Source of the DNA: Rhizobium sp. P32RR-XVIII
GTDB taxonomy: Bacteria > Pseudomonadota > Alphaproteobacteria > Rhizobiales > Rhizobiaceae
DNA: 64,000 bases
Direction: 5' to 3'
NCBI RefSeq assembly: GCF_012641395.1
Contig: NZ_JABAIH010000009.1
Span: forward strand, 1-64,000
The notes beneath the pieces are model-generated. The model saw only the letters and a program-made list of their open reading frames with translations, searched no databases and was not told where the DNA came from. The translations under genes were made by a program, and so were the position numbers. Numbering within the stretch: position 1 is the stretch's first letter; each line of letters begins with the position of its first letter. Shown one piece after another: positions 53,165 to 62,069 of this stretch.

Positions 53165-53565
53165 GAGCGGTTGAAAGTGCTACAGCGGTCGAACCGTTCT
53201 TTTCTACCAAGGTTGGGGAAAGGCACCGGCTCGGTCTGTCGATGGCACGTGCTTTGGCTCTGCAGCTTGGTGGCATCGCAGGAGATACGCAGCCAAGTCG
53301 GTGTTGGCACGGAAATCGAGTCTGGCTTCCGGTCGGTGGCGACTTATACACTGCCGCGTCACGGACCACATGATGCCTGGCATGGATGGCACCGAGCTCG
53401 CGACGCGTACGTGCGGAACATTTGCAGGTACAAGTCCTCCTCGTCTCCAGCTACGTCGAGCGTGAAGGAGCGGCGTCTGATTTGCCCCGACTGACGAAAC
53501 CCCTCCGAAGCGACGAACTGGCCGCAAGCCTGGCGGCGCTGACCGTGTCAAGGAATGTCGGTTAG
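53165..53565 (+). pseudogene. Hybrid histidine kinase, C-terminal remnant
   Basis: The frame has EPFFSTKVGERHRLGLSMA, the G2 region of an HATPase domain, then LPVGGDL before a TGA. After a shift, DHMMPGMDGTELA and LQVQVLLVSSYVEREGAASD, LPRLTKPLRSDELAASLAAL are parts of a receiver domain. The H-box and sensor domains are gone. Confidence 0.6.
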
Positions 53566-53615
53566 AAGATGGGGTCTCCGCGCTTCTCGAACCTGATGAT
53601 TTTCATCTTGCCTGC

Positions 53616-53792
53616 TCACTCCCGTGGAGCGTCCCGCCTCGGCAGGGACTTTGCGTGAGCGGCCGCTTCGCCGGAGTAGGGGAAATCCTCCCCGATCTGG
53701 AGTGTGCCATCGTAGACCTTGAAGATAGGCCCGTCGATCTCGACAATTTTATAGCCGTTTACGTATTCGATCTTAGGCGTTTTCCAACCCAT
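53616..53792 (-). CDS. Small conserved hypothetical protein, 58 residues
   Basis: A 58-residue protein: GWKTPKIEYVNGYKIVEIDG, PIFKVYDGTLQIGEDFPYSG, EAAAHAKSLPRRD. The sequence alternates short strands and reads as a compact beta protein. ATG 53792 has AGGA 8-9 bases upstream; the longer frame has no match. Function unknown. Confidence 0.5.
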   Translation of the reverse strand: MGWKTPKIEYVNGYKIVEIDGPIFKVYDGTLQIGEDFPYSGEAAAHAKSLPRRDAPRE

Positions 53793-54225
53793 CGTGGCTT
53801 TCCTGTTTAAAGTTCGACATGTTTCTTGGCGGATGAGGACCACCTATCTCCATCAGCTGCTGGGGGATCCGGTCACAAGAGTCACCATCGCGTACCTCGA
53901 TTACGCGAATCGTACCACGTCAATCAAGCTGAACTCTGACGCGTTGTGTTAGTCGACCAGCGCCGACGTCTTTTTCCATCGAGTCCTCGCGCGACGTTTA
54001 AACCGATACAATCTGGGGGCGAAACCGACATCTGACAAAAACTAAGCGTTGACGCGGTCGTCTCGGTCCCGTATAGATGCGTCATCGATCTTTTGCTTGC
54101 CGAGCTTTGTCTATCGCGCGATTGGCACCGCGCTCTAAGCGAACTCCCCTTTCAAAAATAGTCGGTTTCCATCTGCGCAGCATCCGCTTCGCGGTCCCTC
54201 ACTCTATGCTTTGAAAAGGTTCATC
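53793..54225. other. Intergenic and cspA leader
   Basis: No gene is recognised. The right part is the untranslated leader of the cold-shock gene; long leaders that refold in the cold are usual for cspA-type genes. No structured element was worked out. Confidence 0.4.
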
Positions 54226-54435
54226 ATGACCACTGGCACAGTAAAATGGTTCAATTCCACCAAAGGCTTCGGCTTCATTCAGCCTGATAATGGCGGCGCT
54301 GACGCCTTCGTTCACATCTCGGCTGTCGAACGCGCTGGAATGCGCGAACTCGTCGAAGGCCAAAAGATCGGCTTCGAACTTGAGCGCGACAGGAAGTCGG
54401 GCAAGATGTCGGCCTGCAATCTGCAGTCCGCCTGA
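54226..54435 (+). CDS. cspA: Cold-shock protein CspA family
   Basis: A 69-residue cold-shock domain: TTGTVKWFNSTKGFGFIQPD contains RNP1 (KGFGFI), and DAFVHISAVERAGM contains RNP2 (VHIS). LVEGQKIGFELERDRKSGKM closes the barrel. It binds single-stranded nucleic acid as an RNA chaperone. ATG 54226 gives the standard length. A strong terminator follows after 62 bases. Confidence 0.93.
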   Translation: MTTGTVKWFNSTKGFGFIQPDNGGADAFVHISAVERAGMRELVEGQKIGFELERDRKSGKMSACNLQSA

Positions 54436-54497
54436 TCGGTATCTGCTTTCCTTTGACCACGGATGTACTGGCACTGCCGGAAGCAGGTATCACTTTG

Positions 54498-54524
54498 AGG
54501 CCAGGCAGTTTGCCTGGCCTTTTT
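54498..54524 (+). terminator. Intrinsic terminator of cspA
   Basis: AGGCCAGGCA, loop GTT, TGCCTGGCCT, then TTTTT. A perfect 10-bp stem. Confidence 0.93.
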
Positions 54525-54561
54525 CGTTCCGTTCACAAGATGAACCTATCAGGATTTTTCG

Positions 54562-54786
54562 ATGACACAGACCTACAGTAAATCTCGCCAAGCGGCGGAG
54601 ATTGCCTTCGGTAATCTCCAGACCCAGCTCTTCGCCAAAAATCACGCAATGGACGAACTCGAAGCGATCGCTCAGTCTCGAGTCGCCAAGACTCAAAGGT
54701 TGCGGGAGGCGCGGCTGGCGAAGGAGCTCGCCGACCGGACCTCTGCTACGTCAGCCCTGCTTGCCAAACGTGGCCAAAGGGGCTGA
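54562..54786 (+). CDS. Small charged conserved protein downstream of cspA
   Basis: A 74-residue helical protein: QTYSKSRQAAEIAFGNLQTQ, LFAKNHAMDELEAIAQSRVA, KTQRLREARLAKELADRTS. It often follows cspA in rhizobia as far as I recall. Its RLREARL segment is shared with the 59-residue protein at 29996-30175. Function unknown. AGGA lies upstream of ATG 54562. Confidence 0.6.
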   Translation: MTQTYSKSRQAAEIAFGNLQTQLFAKNHAMDELEAIAQSRVAKTQRLREARLAKELADRTSATSALLAKRGQRG

Positions 54787-54814
54787 TCGAACCTCTCCTC
54801 ATCAGGATAAAAAA

Positions 54815-55193
54815 TTGAAGAACATCAGACACAGAACTCGCCGATCCTCGATCCGCAGCTGCGGAGGCTAAAGCATCGCTTCTCAGTGCATACCGTGCTG
54901 CAAAGGCTGCTGCAGAGCCCTTGCGGGTTGCGAGGCAAGCCGAGCGCATCTCGGTTGGTGAAGCTCGTGAAGCCCGCCGTGCTGAAAGGCAACGCCTGAA
55001 GCTTGAGGAGCGCATGCTCCTGGAAGCGCAGGTGGCTGAAGAGCAAGCGGCCGCGGAGGCCGCAGCCATGGCAGAAACCAGGGCGCGTGCGTAGGCTGAG
55101 AATGCCCGTATCGCCCGGGTGGTCGAAGATGAAGCTGCTCGGAAGGCAGAGCGAGACAGACGCTACGCAAACCGCAAGGCTAGACAGGCTTAG
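54815..55193 (+). pseudogene. DUF6481-like charged coiled-coil protein, frameshift and stop
   Basis: TTG 54815 starts KNIR, then the frame shifts. The family body AAAEAKASLLSAYRAAKAAA, RQAERISVGEAREARRAERQ, RLKLEERMLLEAQVAEEQAA is intact in the next frame, interrupted by a TAG at 55092 where the homologous position is probably Gln. It continues AENARIARVVEDEAARKAER to 55193. Two lesions make it a pseudogene. Confidence 0.6.
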
Positions 55194-55288
55194 CCTTCAC
55201 ACTCCTGAAATCGCGTTGGTGAACGATATCACTGACCAGGAGCTGTGGCACAATCATATCGAAACTTACGCGAACAACAGGAGCCATC

Positions 55289-55564
55289 ATGGCGCTGGAC
55301 ACGAACGAGCTTCAAGCGATCAACACATCCTGGCAGATTGCGATCCAGGAAATCCTCCGCATGATCATTCGTGACATGTACCATGCAGGCGGCGAGGCAG
55401 CATTCAATGCCCATATCAAACGGATTGAAGAAGCGGCAGTTGACAGCATCTATACCGACCTAAAACTTCGCGGTACCGACGAGTGGACGGAGGTCCTCGT
55501 CAAGGAACGAGCCAGCAACTTCGTGACGACCCTTTTGACGTCGTTCACATATGATCGGGCCTGA
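55289..55564 (+). CDS. Conserved hypothetical protein, 91 residues
   Basis: A helical protein: ALDTNELQAINTSWQIAIQE, ILRMIIRDMYHAGGEAAFNA, HIKRIEEAAVDSIYTDLKLR. AGGAG is 6 bases before ATG 55289. No domain recognised. It looks intact and lies between decayed genes. Confidence 0.55.
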   Translation: MALDTNELQAINTSWQIAIQEILRMIIRDMYHAGGEAAFNAHIKRIEEAAVDSIYTDLKLRGTDEWTEVLVKERASNFVTTLLTSFTYDRA

Positions 55565-56426
55565 TTCGAGGGACGCGGCATAATCTTCGGTGCGGCGAGG
55601 CTCGTTCCGGCCGGCGACCATGTCGTCTGCGCGCTCAGCACCGAGCCATCGCCTTCAAGGACGAGGAATGCAAAGCCGGCTCCTGTCGTCCCAACAGATC
55701 GTTGTGCCTTCCTCGAGTATACGGATCGCGTTGCGCTTGCTGCGCCGGGCCGTGATCCCATGCAATTGATCTGCGGCGCGACCAGAACATGTTTTTCCGC
55801 GAAGGCGACAAGAACTACCCGCGCTGGACCGGTCTATCGGAGCAAACGAAATCGACGACTGAACAAAACACCTGTTAGCGCGTTTTGGCTGCATCGTAGG
55901 GGCGTACCGCAATCATGATTATGAACCCGCCATCATGATTATGAACTCTTCAGATGCGAGACTTGTGTTCGATCCATCTATGCGCCGCTCAATACGGAGC
56001 CTTCCTCAGCATCAGGTGCTCGATCTCGATGATCGCTTCGCGTGGCTTCTTGGGCGCCTGTCTCGGGCCGAGGGCACCAGCACGTCATCGTCCTTTTCTG
56101 AGGATCATGTTGTCGCGTCTCCCGTCGCCCGGACGGCCCAAGCTTGGGTCCAACCAGGGGCCGTCCGATGAGAGAGAGCCAACCTTCCTAATATGCGCGA
56201 GCGCGCTTGCTGAACCGACTTAACCAAAGGTCCTCACCTAGTAGATCTTTGGTGCATTCGTCGAGACGGCCAAGTTGTGGCATCGAGAGTTCGGTGCCCT
56301 TCAAGAGCAGTAGCGGACAATACCGACGCATTCGAGCAGTTTCGGAGCCTATCCTGCTCCGACTATCGACCGGGAACCAAAATCAAGTTCCTGCATTATA
56401 TAGGGCTTCATTTTTGCGGGACCCTC
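55565..56426. other. Intergenic with short direct repeat, no gene recognised
   Basis: Several short frames on both strands have no family match. The stretch contains the direct repeat at 55912-55946 and lies upstream of the LOV kinase, so it also holds that gene's promoter, not located. Confidence 0.35.
55912..55946. repeat. 15-bp direct repeat
   Basis: ATCATGATTATGAAC occurs at 55912-55926 and 55932-55946, 20 bases apart, about two helical turns. It could be a binding site or a duplication scar. Confidence 0.6.
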
Positions 56427-57554
56427 ATGCGGGAAAAGAACAGATCCAAAACCGACGCGCAAGACGCCGGCGACAGGCTTGTCGCGCGCCATGTCCGTGA
56501 AGATCCATTTGCGGCAGCCTTCAAGGCGACACGCATGCCGATGATCGTCACGGATCCTAACCAAGACGATAACCCCATCATCTTCTGCAACACGTCGTTT
56601 GAAAAGCTTACTGGCTACTCGGGCGACGAATTGGTGGGTCGCAATTGTCGCATCCTGCAAGGGCCGGGAACGGACAAGACAACAGTCGCACGCATCCGCG
56701 AGGCGGTCGGCGCAGGTCGGGACATTGCGGTCGACATTCTGAACTACCGCAAGGACGGCACCACCTTCTGGAACGCTCTTTTCATAAGCCCCGTCCGAGA
56801 TGATGAAGGCCGGATCGTCTACTTCTTTGCTTCGCAGCTCGACTTCACGAACGTCAAGAGCCGGGAAGCCGAGCTCGCCGCAGCCCGACATCAAGCCGAG
56901 GAGGAGGTCGCCAAGAACACCGCCGATCTTCGCGCTGCGCTGGCGGCCAAAACACTCCTCGTCCACGAGGTCGATCACCGGGTCAAAAACAACCTTTTGA
57001 CCATGGCTTCGATCGTCAAGCTGCAGGCTCGCACAACGAAAGATGAGAGCCAGAAGCGTACCCTGATGGCCGTTCTCAATCGGGTGGAAGCGCTCAGCAC
57101 CGTTCAGCGCAAGCTGTTTACCCTTGACGATATCGCAAGGTTCGATGTCGCTGACTTCGCCCGCGAGCTTGTCACCGATCTGATCGGCGGGATTGGCCGC
57201 GAGGATATTCACCTGACACTCGACCTGCAGCCGCTTTATGTCCCAGCCGTCAAGGCGACGCCGCTGTCGCTGATCCTCAATGAGCTCGTTGGTGACGCCG
57301 TCAGACGCGGCCTGAGCGATGGCGGCGGCGAGATCCATATCGTCGTGAAGCGGCTGAATGGACACTTTCTGATCCGAATCGAAGATACCGTCAAACCCGT
57401 CGAGCCTGATCCGGAAAGCGCGGAGTTCAGCCGTCTGCTTCTTGAAGCTTCCGCCCAGCAGCTCGACGCCCAGATCGAACGAAGCAGCCAGGGCAGGAAA
57501 ACGATCGTGAATGTAACGCTGCTTGTTGATGAACATCAGGAGAATGGCCATTGA
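56427..57554 (+). CDS. LOV-domain histidine kinase with degenerate ATP-binding domain
   Basis: A 375-residue soluble sensor. Residues about 28-140 form a LOV/PAS domain with the flavin-adduct Cys74 in GRNCRILQG (consensus GRNCRFLQG), implying blue-light sensing. A coiled linker follows. The HisKA_2/HWE-type phospho-acceptor region is LVHEVDHRVKNNLLTMASIV. The ATP-binding half is unusual: the N-box reads LNELVGDAVRRGLS, lacking the usual second Asn, and the DxGxG loop reads RIEDTVKPVEPD. Kinase activity is thus doubtful. ATG 56427 is chosen over the antecedent frame. It overlaps the response regulator by 4 bases. Confidence 0.85.
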   Translation: MREKNRSKTDAQDAGDRLVARHVREDPFAAAFKATRMPMIVTDPNQDDNPIIFCNTSFEKLTGYSGDELVGRNCRILQGPGTDKTTVARIREAVGAGRDIAVDILNYRKDGTTFWNALFISPVRDDEGRIVYFFASQLDFTNVKSREAELAAARHQAEEEVAKNTADLRAALAAKTLLVHEVDHRVKNNLLTMASIVKLQARTTKDESQKRTLMAVLNRVEALSTVQRKLFTLDDIARFDVADFARELVTDLIGGIGREDIHLTLDLQPLYVPAVKATPLSLILNELVGDAVRRGLSDGGGEIHIVVKRLNGHFLIRIEDTVKPVEPDPESAEFSRLLLEASAQQLDAQIERSSQGRKTIVNVTLLVDEHQENGH

Positions 57555-58018
57555 GGGTGATGATCGTTGAAGACGAGATGCTGCTTGCAATGGAACTGGA
57601 AAGCGAAGTGGAAGCGGCGGGACACGAGGTGATCGGTCTCGCCATTAGCAGTCACCACGCTCGTGATCTTCTCTCAGCCTCAAGACCAGATTTCGCGTTC
57701 GTAGACATCCATCTCACGGACGGCCCAACGGGAATAGATGTAGGCCGTCGTCTTGCGGAAGCGCAAGTGCCATTCGTGTTTGTCAGTGGCAACATCAAGC
57801 GCCTTCCCGATGACTTCGCGGGTGCACTCGGCACGATCGAGAAACCGTACACGGTGAACGGGATGAAGAACGCCTTGCAGTACATCTCTGCAGTGGTTTC
57901 AGGCGATGAGGACGGCGCGGCGCCACCCAGCCTCGTTCTCGCCTGCGACGCTCAACCTCGCACGGTGCGCAAGCATGCGCAGCGTCGCAGCATGGGTCTG
58001 CCCGGACAGTCGGTTTGA
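57551..58018 (+). CDS. Single-domain response regulator
   Basis: A 155-residue protein: receiver with MIVEDEMLLAMELESEVEAA, phospho-acceptor Asp52 in FAFVDIHLTDGPTG, VPFVFVSGN and Lys in TIEKPYTVNGMKNAL. The last 40 residues are a basic tail with no DNA-binding domain. It overlaps the LOV kinase stop (TTG 57551; ATG 57560 is an alternative start). It is the probable partner of that kinase and may act as a phosphate sink or protein-binding output. Confidence 0.85.
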   Translation: MRVMIVEDEMLLAMELESEVEAAGHEVIGLAISSHHARDLLSASRPDFAFVDIHLTDGPTGIDVGRRLAEAQVPFVFVSGNIKRLPDDFAGALGTIEKPYTVNGMKNALQYISAVVSGDEDGAAPPSLVLACDAQPRTVRKHAQRRSMGLPGQSV

Positions 58019-58186
58019 GAGAAAGATCGACTGATGTAAACTCAGGCCGATCATGATCAACGGGTCGTAGTTGGGAAAGTAGAGGGGAACGCGCCACTGG
58101 CTGAACAAATACCGCATGTCTCAAGGGGCGCAAGCGCGCAGGCACTTCTGGCGTCGGTCGATTGGGAGTCCTCACCCGTCGGCCCG

Positions 58187-59929
58187 ATGTCTCAGTGGCC
58201 CAACTGTCTGCATTCGGCGCTCGACATCATGCTGCCCTCGCAGGCCCAGATCGTTATGTTCTGGGGCCCTGAATTCGTTGCCTTCTACAACGACAGCTAC
58301 GCCCCGACGATCGGGGACAAGCACCCCCATGCGTTTGGCAGGCCGGCTCGGGAATACTGGTCCGAGCTTTGGGACGATCTCGAGCCCCTTCTCAAGCGTG
58401 TGCTGGAAAACGGGGAAACCGTCGCGGCCAAAGACCGGCCTTTCTACATCGAGCGGCATGGATTTCCGGAAACGGTCTACTTCGATATTTCCTACTCACC
58501 CGTACGGAATGAGCACAAAGCCGTTCGGGGAGTGTTGTGCATCGTCAACGAGACGACCGAACGCGTCAACGCCGACGCGGCTGTCCGCGAAAGCGAGGAG
58601 CGTCTTCGAGCGATCTTCTCACAATCGGCGGCAGGCATCGCCCTTGGCGAGCCAACCGGAGAGCTCGTGAGCGTCAACCAGCGCTTTTGCGACATTGTTG
58701 GCCACCCGGCCGAGCAATTAATCGGAACGCGGATGCAGGACATAACCTATAGGGATGACCTGCCAGAACACGCCAGGTTGTTCGGGCGTTTGGTCGAGAC
58801 CGGAGAGAGCTTCAATATCGAAAAGCGCTACATTCGCGGTGACGGTAGCCTGATCTGGGTTGCCGACTCGGTCTCGGCCATCCGGGACGAGCAAGGTCGG
58901 ATCTCCAAGGCCGTTGCCATCACGATCGATATCACCGAGCGCAAACGAACCCAGGAAGTCGAACGGCATCTTGCGTCCATGATCGCCTCGTCCAACGACG
59001 CTATCTTGGGCATAGACCTCGAGATGACGATCACCAGCTGGAACGCCGCCGCCGCGCGCCTCTACGGCTACTCCGAGGAGGAGGTCATCGGTCAATCGGT
59101 TCTGACGCTCGTTCCCGATGACCGCAAAGACGAAGAGCCTTCGATCCTGCGGCAGATCAAGGCCGGTCTGGTGGTAGAACCCTACGAGACCAAACGAACG
59201 CGCAAGGACGGGCGGCAGGTCGACGTTCTTCTGAGCGTCTCTCCCATTCTAGACGCATCCGGAAAGGTCATCGGCGCTTCCAAAGTCGCCCACGACATTT
59301 CTGCGCGAAAGGAGGCGGAACGTCTGCAGGCCATGCTGGCGGGTGAATTGAGTCATCGCGTCAAGAACATTCTCGCCGCGGTTGCCGCAATCGCGCGGCA
59401 GACAATAGGGCGTGACGCCGCGAACAAAAAAGATGTCGAAGCTTTCCTAGCAAGGTTGACGTCGCTCGGAAGGGCACAGGACTTGCTCTTGAACGGTGAT
59501 TGGCAACACGCTGATCTTCGAACGGTCGTCGAACAGGCCATCTCACCTTATCCAGGCGAGAGGTTTCGCGTCGAAGGACCATCGGTATCGCTTCCCCCGA
59601 AGGCTGTCGTTTCGCTTTCGCTGGCGCTTCACGAACTGGCGACCAATGCCGCCAAATACGGAGCGCTTTCCGCCTCCACCGGTCTCGTTTCTATCGACTG
59701 GCAGCACGACAAGTCTGTAAACGCGGTACTTCGACTACGCTGGAAAGAGGAAGGCGGTCCGGACGTTCTACCGCCGGCAACGAAGGGATTTGGCTCCAGG
59801 TTGATCGAGCGCCTTTTGGCTGCGGAGCTCAAGGGCTCTTGCGAGATCACCTTCAATCGAAATGGTGTTGAATGTGTGATTGCGGCTAACCTGGCGCAAA
59901 TTGCTGACGATTTTGCCCCTCACCGGTAG
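58187..59929 (+). CDS. PAS-PAS HWE-family histidine kinase, N-terminus cut by a stop
   Basis: A 580-residue soluble kinase. An N-terminal GAF/PAS-like domain (VMFWGPEFVAFYNDSYAPTI) is followed by two PAS domains (RLRAIFSQSAAGIALGEPTG; LASMIASSNDAILGIDLEMT) and an HWE core: H-box ELSHRVKNILAAVAAIARQT, N-box LHELATNAAKYGALS, and the W-x-E of LRWKEEGGPDVLPP, closing GFGSRLIERLLAAELKG. The open frame continues upstream to 58040 and has family-like sequence (ALLASVDWESSPVGPMSQWP). An ATG at 58034 is followed immediately by TAA, so the true start appears lost and ATG 58187 would be an internal start. Confidence 0.82.
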   Translation: MSQWPNCLHSALDIMLPSQAQIVMFWGPEFVAFYNDSYAPTIGDKHPHAFGRPAREYWSELWDDLEPLLKRVLENGETVAAKDRPFYIERHGFPETVYFDISYSPVRNEHKAVRGVLCIVNETTERVNADAAVRESEERLRAIFSQSAAGIALGEPTGELVSVNQRFCDIVGHPAEQLIGTRMQDITYRDDLPEHARLFGRLVETGESFNIEKRYIRGDGSLIWVADSVSAIRDEQGRISKAVAITIDITERKRTQEVERHLASMIASSNDAILGIDLEMTITSWNAAAARLYGYSEEEVIGQSVLTLVPDDRKDEEPSILRQIKAGLVVEPYETKRTRKDGRQVDVLLSVSPILDASGKVIGASKVAHDISARKEAERLQAMLAGELSHRVKNILAAVAAIARQTIGRDAANKKDVEAFLARLTSLGRAQDLLLNGDWQHADLRTVVEQAISPYPGERFRVEGPSVSLPPKAVVSLSLALHELATNAAKYGALSASTGLVSIDWQHDKSVNAVLRLRWKEEGGPDVLPPATKGFGSRLIERLLAAELKGSCEITFNRNGVECVIAANLAQIADDFAPHR

Positions 59930-60059
59930 AAATCCAATGGCGTGAGCTCCCCTGGCACAAACTGCGCCGACCAGCGAGGATCGCTGGCCGGCCGGCGGTT
60001 AGGGGCGGATGTGGTTCAACTCCTTGACGACGGCCGGGACGCACACGCGTAATGTGGGC

Positions 60060-60760
60060 GAGCGTCTCTACGACCCAGTAGCACGTGCTATGACAGTGCG
60101 TTCGGACGTCCCCCGCCTTCAGGGTTAGCTGGATCCGAGTTCCTGCAGTCGTAAGTCCGATACGATTACGCAGATCAGCCGCACCTTGAACCGGGCGGCC
60201 GTCGATGGCCGCCACGACGTCACCTGGCTTCAATCCCGCCGCCGCCGCCGGAGATCCTGCCTCAACTGCCCCCCTATCACCGCTCTCTGGACGTCATCAA
60301 CGCCAAGCGAAACTGCTGTGCCAGGATCAAGGTCCCGGACCGCGAACCAGAGTTTCCCAAGCCTCATGAGCTGCGCCATGACCGCTCTTGCTATTTTGCT
60401 TGGGACTGCAAAGCCGATACCGATATTGCCGCCTGCAGGTGATGCCTGCGAGCCGCCCATCAAAGGTCACCAATGCTCCACCGGGATTCCCAGGGTTGAT
60501 CGACGCATCTGTCTAGATGAAATCTTCATAGCCTTCGCGGCTGAGGCCACTTCGGCCAAGCGCGCTCACGATGCCAGACGTGACTGTTTGGCCAAGACCG
60601 AAGGGGTTGCCGATCGCCACCACATAGTCGCCCACCCGCAATGCATCGGAGTCACCAAAAGGCAGTGCGGTCAGATGACGGCTGGGATCTGGAGGACCGC
60701 CATATCGGTGCCTTTATCGGAGCCGATCATCTTTGGCAGCGGGATGTCAGCGAAGGGGCG
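60060..60760 (-). pseudogene. DegP/HtrA-type serine protease, degraded
   Basis: Pieces in several frames spell one trypsin-like PDZ protease. IGSDKGTDMAVLQIPA, with the catalytic Asp region, is at 60690-60750. VGDYVVAIGNPFGLGQT follows. EDFI then TAG then TDASINPGNPGGALVTFDGR shows an in-frame stop and the catalytic Ser of GNSGG changed to Pro. NIGIGFAVPSKIARAVMAQL, LDPGTAVSLGVDDVQ and the PDZ part MKPGDVVAAIDGRPVQGAAD, LRNRIGLTTAGTRIQLTLK complete it. It is certainly inactive. Confidence 0.75.
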
Positions 60761-61111
60761 CATCCTTCTCCCTGAGCGGTTCGGCCCACATCGCCTCCAG
60801 GATATTCCGGTGCCGGTCCTGCGTTGTCTCGTCCAAGCTGGTGAAGGCGAGGGAGCGCATGTACGCCATGGAGATCGACCGGAACGTGTTTGGCTTCACG
60901 ACGACTGATAGAGCCTTGGCTTCGCCAACTCGCTCCCTGTGCGGCTTTGCGGGCCTTCCAATATGCCGTGGCAAACTCTTCGGAGGTGAGAGCCCTGCGC
61001 CCTGGCGATCTGCTGGGGCATCCGCGAGATGAAGGTCCATGCCGGACGGTATCAGCAACCGCTTATGGATCTTCGCATGCAGCGGAACGAGAGGAGCGCG
61101 GCATGAGGACC
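60761..61111. other. No gene recognised
   Basis: A minus-strand frame contains AYMRSLAFTSLDETTQDRHR and LEAMWAEPLR, which looks like coding sequence but I cannot assign it. It is broken into different frames, so it is probably a remnant. Confidence 0.3.
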
Positions 61112-61360
61112 TCAACTCGTTCGCAGAATTCCACACTCACTGGCAGCCGCTATGAACGCGTCACGAGGGTCAAGGTCGGGTGGCCCGCCGTTGAGGGCAC
61201 TGAGACATACCTTCCGAGCCGCCGCGTATGCCGGACCTTTCTGATTTGGCCAACTAGTCATCAAGCATTCTACGGCCTCCCTGGTGCTTTTCACGGTACG
61301 GAATTGGTCTTTTCCGTCGATCACCAGTTCCACGCTGCGGTCCCATATATCGTTTTTCAC
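61112..61360 (-). CDS. DUF982 family protein
   Basis: An 82-residue DUF982 protein: SVELVIDGKDQFRTVKSTRE, AVECLMTSWPNQKGPAYAAA, RKVCLSALNGGPPDLDPRDA. The SWP and R-CL-AL pattern is diagnostic. It looks intact. No partner gene is identifiable. Role unknown. Confidence 0.75.
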   Translation of the reverse strand: MKNDIWDRSVELVIDGKDQFRTVKSTREAVECLMTSWPNQKGPAYAAARKVCLSALNGGPPDLDPRDAFIAAASECGILRTS

Positions 61361-61495
61361 GAATTCCTCCGTTGGCGCCTACGATTGTCGGCGAGGCAGG
61401 TTGGCATGATCCAGATGCCAGCGCGCGGGACCAAAGTCCTGAGCAGGCAAAAATCCCGTTCAATCATCAAGCGCGTCGTTAACGCGGCCGTGATC

Positions 61496-61666
61496 TCACT
61501 TCATCATCGGTGGAAAGTCTTTAGGGATCGGGGCCGGATTAGGAACCTCAGCAGGCGGCAAATCTGGGATCGGCTCCTCGTTCGGCGGCTGCGGTACATC
61601 GGACGGGAGGTCGGGAACCGGTTCCGGCTTCGGACTGGGTTTCGGGTCTGGGGAAATGGTCGCCAT
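61496..61666 (-). CDS. Proline-rich small protein
   Basis: A 56-residue protein almost wholly Pro/Asp/Glu (ATISPDPKPSPKPEPVPDLP, NEEPIPDLPPAEVPNPAPIP), likely extended. ATG 61666 has AGGA 9 bases upstream. The composition could also reflect a low-complexity fragment. No function claimed. Confidence 0.4.
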   Translation of the reverse strand: MATISPDPKPSPKPEPVPDLPSDVPQPPNEEPIPDLPPAEVPNPAPIPKDFPPMMK

Positions 61667-61723
61667 GGCGGGGTCCTTTCTATGGCCCCAATCCATTCGT
61701 GGCGCAGTTTGTTCCTGACGACC

Positions 61724-61987
61724 TCAGTGAACGACAGTGATCACCGGGATGCCAGCTTCCTCGGCCGCTCGGATGAGCGCAGCTCTCGCATCTGCCGCCG
61801 CCGTCTTGCCGTGCAACGCCTCCAAACAGGTCTTTACGGCCACGAGGTATTCCTCCCCATCGTCGAAAGGCCAGGAAGCGAACAGGGCTTCTGCAGCGTC
61901 TCCCACCGACTTCACCAATCTGTATTTTTCAGAGCCACTCATCACCAGCATCAGCGGAGGGAATGCTCTGAATGTGTGTCCGTTCAT
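61724..61987 (-). CDS. DUF982 family protein
   Basis: An 87-residue DUF982 protein: MNGHTFRAFPPLMLVMSGSE, YRLVKSVGDAAEALFASWPF, VAVKTCLEALHGKTAAADAR, AALIRAAEEAGI. ATG 61987 gives the family length; the longer frame to 62074 is not conserved. It appears intact. Confidence 0.78.
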   Translation of the reverse strand: MNGHTFRAFPPLMLVMSGSEKYRLVKSVGDAAEALFASWPFDDGEEYLVAVKTCLEALHGKTAAADARAALIRAAEEAGIPVITVVH

Positions 61988-62069
61988 TACACTCGAACTC
62001 CTGACGGTAAATACTTTAGTAACCGTGCAAGAGCCGTGCCGTGCGGGGTGGAACGAAATCCGTTTTCTC

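Noticed and set aside
53108..53494. 128-residue plus-strand frame as a gene
   Set aside because: The neighbouring frames carry the recognisable kinase and receiver pieces; this frame is a by-product of their frameshifts.
56349..57590. 413-residue minus-strand frame
   Set aside because: Antisense to the LOV kinase, whose domains are unmistakable.
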